Of a stretch of DNA of 64,000 nucleotides, positions 61,210 to 64,000 are shown piece after piece. Position 1 is the stretch's first letter; each line of letters starts with the position of its first letter. A model generated the notes under the pieces. That model was not told where the DNA came from. It was given only the letters and a program-made list of their open reading frames with translations, and ran no database searches. Source of the stretch: PHAA01 sp964494735 (GTDB lineage: Bacteria; Bacillota; Syntrophomonadia; Syntrophomonadales; Syntrophomonadaceae); the NCBI GenBank assembly GCA_964494735.1, contig CAZBSD010000005.1:38818-102817 (forward strand), written 5' to 3'. The position numbers and the translations under genes were made by a program.

Positions 61210-61761
61210 TCATTGATCTACTATCTCCTGGAGTACTACCTCCTCTTTGTGGTCAATCTCCTTCACCAGGACCGATATGACTTCGTCGCGCGAGGTGGGG
61301 ATATTCTTGCCGATATAATCGGCTCTTATGGGCAATTCGCGGTGGCCCCGGTCTACCAGCACCGCTAGCTGGATGCTGCGGGGCCGGCCTAAATCAATCA
61401 GCGCATCCATGGCGGCTCGGACTGTCCTGCCGGTGTACATAACGTCATCCACCAGTATAATATTAAGATCATTGATATCAAAAAATACCTCGGTGCGATG
61501 CACCTGAGGCTGAGAGGAAAGAGTAGTAAGATCATCACGATACAGAGTGATATCCAGGATGCCTACCGGCACTTGAATGCCCTCGATGGAATTGATCTGT
61601 TCGGCCAAACGCACCGCCAGCGGTCCGCCGCGGCGTCTGATTCCGATCAAGGCCACCCTGTCCACTCCTTTGTTCTTCTCGATTATCTCATGGGAAATGC
61701 GGGTGATGGCTCTCTTGATGGCGATCTCGTCCATTATGACTTTCTTTTCTTGAAGTTCCAA
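61210..61761 (-). CDS. pyrR: PyrR regulator / uracil phosphoribosyltransferase
   Basis: 183 aa. RNA-binding attenuation protein; also has weak UPRTase activity. PRPP loop IILVDDVMYTGRTVRAAMD near 99-117. Starts LELQEKKVIMDEIAIKRAITRI. TTG start with AGGAGGTCG. It sits between two leader elements it controls, so it regulates its own synthesis. Confidence 0.97.
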   Translation of the reverse strand: MELQEKKVIMDEIAIKRAITRISHEIIEKNKGVDRVALIGIRRRGGPLAVRLAEQINSIEGIQVPVGILDITLYRDDLTTLSSQPQVHRTEVFFDINDLNIILVDDVMYTGRTVRAAMDALIDLGRPRSIQLAVLVDRGHRELPIRADYIGKNIPTSRDEVISVLVKEIDHKEEVVLQEIVDQ

Positions 61762-61811
61762 CCTTCGACCTCCTCTCGCAGGACACGATCACATCCCGGC
61801 GATGACGACAA

Positions 61812-61851
61812 TATAAAAATACCTGCCCTCGTCAAGCCGAAGGCAGGTATT
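61812..61851 (-). terminator. PyrR-controlled attenuator terminator before pyrR
   Basis: Minus strand: perfect 10-bp stem AATACCTGCC / GGCAGGTATT, 14-nt loop, then TTTATAT. Confidence 0.9.
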
Positions 61852-61861
61852 CCAACCATCC

Positions 61862-61887
61862 AATCCTTGCTAGCCTCACGGAGCCAA
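61862..61887 (-). promoter_or_regulatory. PyrR-binding RNA element (first copy)
   Basis: Minus strand GGCTCCGTGAGGCTAGCAAGG fits the PyrR-binding consensus with the GAGGCUnGCAAGG core intact, about 40 nt upstream of the first attenuator terminator. Confidence 0.88.
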
Positions 61888-61905
61888 CTTAAAGGTTCTT
61901 TTCAA

Positions 61906-61934
61906 ATTCTAACCAAGCAAACACCTGATGTCAA
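61906..61934 (-). promoter_or_regulatory. pyr operon promoter
   Basis: Minus strand TTGACA (61934-61929), 17-nt spacer, TAGAAT (61911-61906), right after the rluD stop codon. The expected leader start is just ahead of the first PyrR element. Confidence 0.8.
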
Positions 61935-61936
61935 CG

Positions 61937-62857
61937 TCAACCAATCTGGTCCAGCAGGTCCAGAATATTAACAAAATAGGGCGGTAAAGGACTGGTGAAA
62001 TCCATGTATTGGCCGCTGCGGGGGTGATCAAAACCCAGCCGGTGCGCATGCAGCGCCTGCGAATCCAGATCAAAATGCTTTTTGGCCGACCCGTATAAAG
62101 GGTCACCTACCACAGCGTGTTTGATGTGGGAAAAATGGACCCGGATCTGATGAGTGCGGCCCGTCATCAGGCTGATTTTGATGAGGGTATAATTATGAAA
62201 GCGCCGCATGACTTCATAGTTGCTGAGGGCGGGACGCCCCTCCTTGATCACCGCCATTTTCTTGCGGTCCAGTTTGCTCCTGCCGATGGGAGCATCAATA
62301 GTGCCCAGATCTTCTTTAATAACTCCATGCACTAAAGCGATGTACTCCCGGGTGATGGTGTGTGCCTTTATCTGCCCAGCCAGGCTGCGGTGGGCCATAT
62401 CGTTCTTGGCCACCACCATCACCCCGGAGGTATCCTTGTCGAGACGGTGGACAATACCAGGCCGCAATTCACCATTGATACCGGACAGGTCCTTGATGTG
62501 GTAGAGCAGGGCGTTGACCATGGTATGCTCCCAGTTGCCGTGAGCGGGATGGACCACCAGACCCTTCGGCTTGTCGATGATGGCCAGGTCTTCATCCTGA
62601 TAGATGATCGGCAGGGGGATATCCTCAGGGCTGATGGCTACCGGCTGTGGCTCCGGCATTTCCACAGTTACTTCCTGTCCCTCACCGAGACGGTAACTGG
62701 CCTTGACTCTCTCCCCGTCGACCCACACCCGGCCCGCCTTTATTAGATTCTGAACCGTGGAACGGGACAGATCGACTAGGGTATCGGCCACAAAAAGGTC
62801 AAGCCGTTCCCCTTCCATATCCTCCCCAACTACCAGTCTCTTGTGGCTGATTGTCAA
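61937..62857 (-). CDS. rluD: 23S rRNA pseudouridine synthase, RluD family
   Basis: About 306 aa. N-terminal S4 domain (DLSRSTVQNLIKAGRVWVDG), catalytic Asp in PGIVHRLDKDTSGVMVVAK near 133-151, then MTGRTHQIRVHFSHIKH. TTG 62857 with TAGGAGG, 7 nt; an ATG at 62881 would run through the SD. The usual lspA partner is not upstream; instead there is a terminator and a lipoprotein gene. Confidence 0.94.
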   Translation of the reverse strand: MTISHKRLVVGEDMEGERLDLFVADTLVDLSRSTVQNLIKAGRVWVDGERVKASYRLGEGQEVTVEMPEPQPVAISPEDIPLPIIYQDEDLAIIDKPKGLVVHPAHGNWEHTMVNALLYHIKDLSGINGELRPGIVHRLDKDTSGVMVVAKNDMAHRSLAGQIKAHTITREYIALVHGVIKEDLGTIDAPIGRSKLDRKKMAVIKEGRPALSNYEVMRRFHNYTLIKISLMTGRTHQIRVHFSHIKHAVVGDPLYGSAKKHFDLDSQALHAHRLGFDHPRSGQYMDFTSPLPPYFVNILDLLDQIG

Positions 62858-62945
62858 ATGTGTGCCTCCTAAGGAAGACATAATTATCCGAGAAAGATTC
62901 CTGCAGACATTACCATCAATATAGGATTAATTGTACTAAATCACG

Positions 62946-62981
62946 ATTATAAAGCAAAGCCGGCCTCCCGCTGAGGCCGGC
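62946..62981 (-). terminator. Rho-independent terminator of the lipoprotein gene
   Basis: Minus strand: 9-bp GC-rich stem GCCGGCCTC / GAGGCCGGC, loop AGCGG, then TTTGCTTTATAAT. It lies 35-70 nt past the stop at 63016. Confidence 0.82.
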
Positions 62982-63015
62982 CCATCTGAATGCAACGATG
63001 GAAATCAACTGCAGG

Positions 63016-63924
63016 TTATTTGGGCTGAAGCGGATTATCAGCCACAATGCTTTCCACTTCTTCGAATCCGGTGGGGAAGGCATAGTTATATCGGGCCGGC
63101 AACGCGAATACATATTTGGAGCTGCGGGCCAGTTCCTTGGGTCCCATCGGTGCTGCACCGATACTGAAAGCCTCTTTTTGCAGGGAATTCCACTGCTCGA
63201 GGGTAAATACCAATATGGGTATATCCTGGCGCGGTTGGGTTGAGCTCCACTGGGGGTGACGGATGGACAGTTTCGGACCCTTGGCCACCACTTTTCCCTG
63301 GTTATCTGCGCCTAACCCTAATCCTTGCCACTCTTCCTTAATTATGGTATATCCCTGCCAGCTGGCTGGCAGCACGAAGTCGAATCCATACTCCGCATTC
63401 TGGTATAATATGGTGTTTTCTTTTAGCCCGGCTCCCAAACTCACCGATCCTATCAGCCACCGATCGCCCGACTTGGTCAGTTTCAATTCTATGGGCTGCC
63501 GAAAGGCTGCCCCTCCCTGGTTCTTTTCTACGCTGGTTACATAGACTATCTGACCCTTGACTCCATATCCTCCCTCGTACTTATCGATGCTGGCGATATC
63601 GATCCGATCCGGCCAGGGGCTGGATACCGCCCGTCCAGGAGCACTGGCCGGTTGGCTTTGCCATTGGGCCAACAGTTCCGGGGTCACCAGTTCACCGTAT
63701 TGGGCTTGAAGGTCCTGGCGCAACTGTTCGGATGGGGCCTGCAAGGAAACCATCTGCAACTTTTGTCCGAAGGTCATAACTGCCGATGTTACCACCTGGC
63801 GTTCCTGTTCTTCGGTCTGGACAGGGCTGGGCGGGATCTGTTTACTGTCTGGCTTGTTACCACACCCTAACAGCGACAGGCTGAACAGCAGGACCAGCAG
63901 TATCGTAATAACCCTTTTCATCAT
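63016..63924 (-). CDS. Lipoprotein of unknown function
   Basis: About 302 aa. Lipoprotein signal MMKRVITILLVLLFSLSL with lipobox LLGC; the Cys follows at about residue 21. A 25-residue Pro/Gln/Glu-rich spacer leads to a beta-rich body with two repeated-looking parts (about 60-170 and 175-302, EYGFDFVLPASWQGYTII near 180 resembling PsbP/DUF-type folds). SD AAGGAGG before ATG 63924; an upstream ATG at 63954 overlaps the SD. Single gene with its own terminator. No known family recognised. Confidence 0.8.
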   Translation of the reverse strand: MMKRVITILLVLLFSLSLLGCGNKPDSKQIPPSPVQTEEQERQVVTSAVMTFGQKLQMVSLQAPSEQLRQDLQAQYGELVTPELLAQWQSQPASAPGRAVSSPWPDRIDIASIDKYEGGYGVKGQIVYVTSVEKNQGGAAFRQPIELKLTKSGDRWLIGSVSLGAGLKENTILYQNAEYGFDFVLPASWQGYTIIKEEWQGLGLGADNQGKVVAKGPKLSIRHPQWSSTQPRQDIPILVFTLEQWNSLQKEAFSIGAAPMGPKELARSSKYVFALPARYNYAFPTGFEEVESIVADNPLQPK

Positions 63925-64000
63925 AGTAGCCTCCTTAATATAACTATAACTCAACTTTCGCAGTTGACGAAATCTGAATTTTAAGCTGCCTTACCAAGTG

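Noticed and set aside
1..64000. tRNA, rRNA, insertion sequences, prophage or integron elements
   Set aside because: No tRNA-like cloverleafs, rRNA motifs, transposase or integrase genes or terminal repeats were seen.

Overview
The window looks like a chromosomal segment of an endospore-forming, anaerobic, Gram-positive bacterium of the Clostridia; a Syntrophomonas-like lineage is my best guess from gene content and order, but I could not check it. The lineage call rests on dipicolinate synthase (dpaA, dpaB), spoVS, remA, tepA/ylzJ, a PASTA kinase with its phosphatase, RNase J and RNase Y, and the conserved Firmicutes order ftsK-rodZ-rimO-pgsA-cinA-recA-rny-ymdB-spoVS. Almost everything is on the minus strand; TTG and GTG starts with strong Shine-Dalgarno (SD) sequences are common. 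A run of ten N at 14551-14560 shows that this is a scaffold.

Layout, left to right. 1-18814 (minus, transcribed right to left): yicC, remA, gmk, rpoZ, coaBC, metK, priA, def, fmt, DUF116 gene, yugP-type protease, rsmB, rlmN, prpC, prkC, rsgA, rpe, miaB, ylbF and the start of mutS. This is a housekeeping block for nucleotide and coenzyme supply, translation start and end, tRNA/rRNA modification and cell-wall sensing. 18815-19027 is a decayed scar in which the first 27 codons of dapF run straight into the last 42 codons of dapL. 19200-22349 (plus) is a Zn/Mn ABC importer operon ending in its probable Fur/Zur regulator, with a promoter and a perfect 16-bp palindrome at the start site. 22410-29530 (minus) is a more accessory stretch: Ca2+-type P-ATPase, a degenerate uracil-DNA-glycosylase-like protein, a small unknown protein, a LysM-NlpC/P60 hydrolase with a 20-unit repeat linker, a PHP phosphoesterase and a dipeptidase.

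29656-42776 (minus) is the ftsK-to-spoVS block: DNA translocation, a HTH/PfkB-like regulator, RodZ, RimO, PgsA, CinA, ThpR, RecA (with SOS box), RNase Y, an unknown 163-aa protein, YmdB and SpoVS (with a SigH-like promoter). 42913-52578 (minus) holds uppP, ylzJ, tepA, rnj and the dapB / dpaAB-asd-lysC-dapA group, which makes tetrahydrodipicolinate for peptidoglycan and dipicolinic acid for the spore core. 52709-54508 (plus) is rqcH. 54489-61937 (minus) is the pyrimidine operon pyrR-pyrB-pyrC-pyrK-pyrD-pyrF-pyrE, with two complete PyrR attenuators and without carAB, followed by a small unknown gene and a PAS-GGDEF diguanylate cyclase. The right end has rluD and a lipoprotein of unknown function.

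Most of the window is ordinary core genome. The items I think most deserve attention are the dapF-dapL deletion scar, the duplicated coding segment flanking the N gap in metK, the pseudo-PfkB regulator, the UDG-like protein without catalytic motifs, probable non-AUG/GUG/UUG starts of rny (ATT) and cinA (ATA), the structured leader between recA and rny, and the palindromic operator of the metal-uptake operon. I did not find a wholly new multi-gene system.
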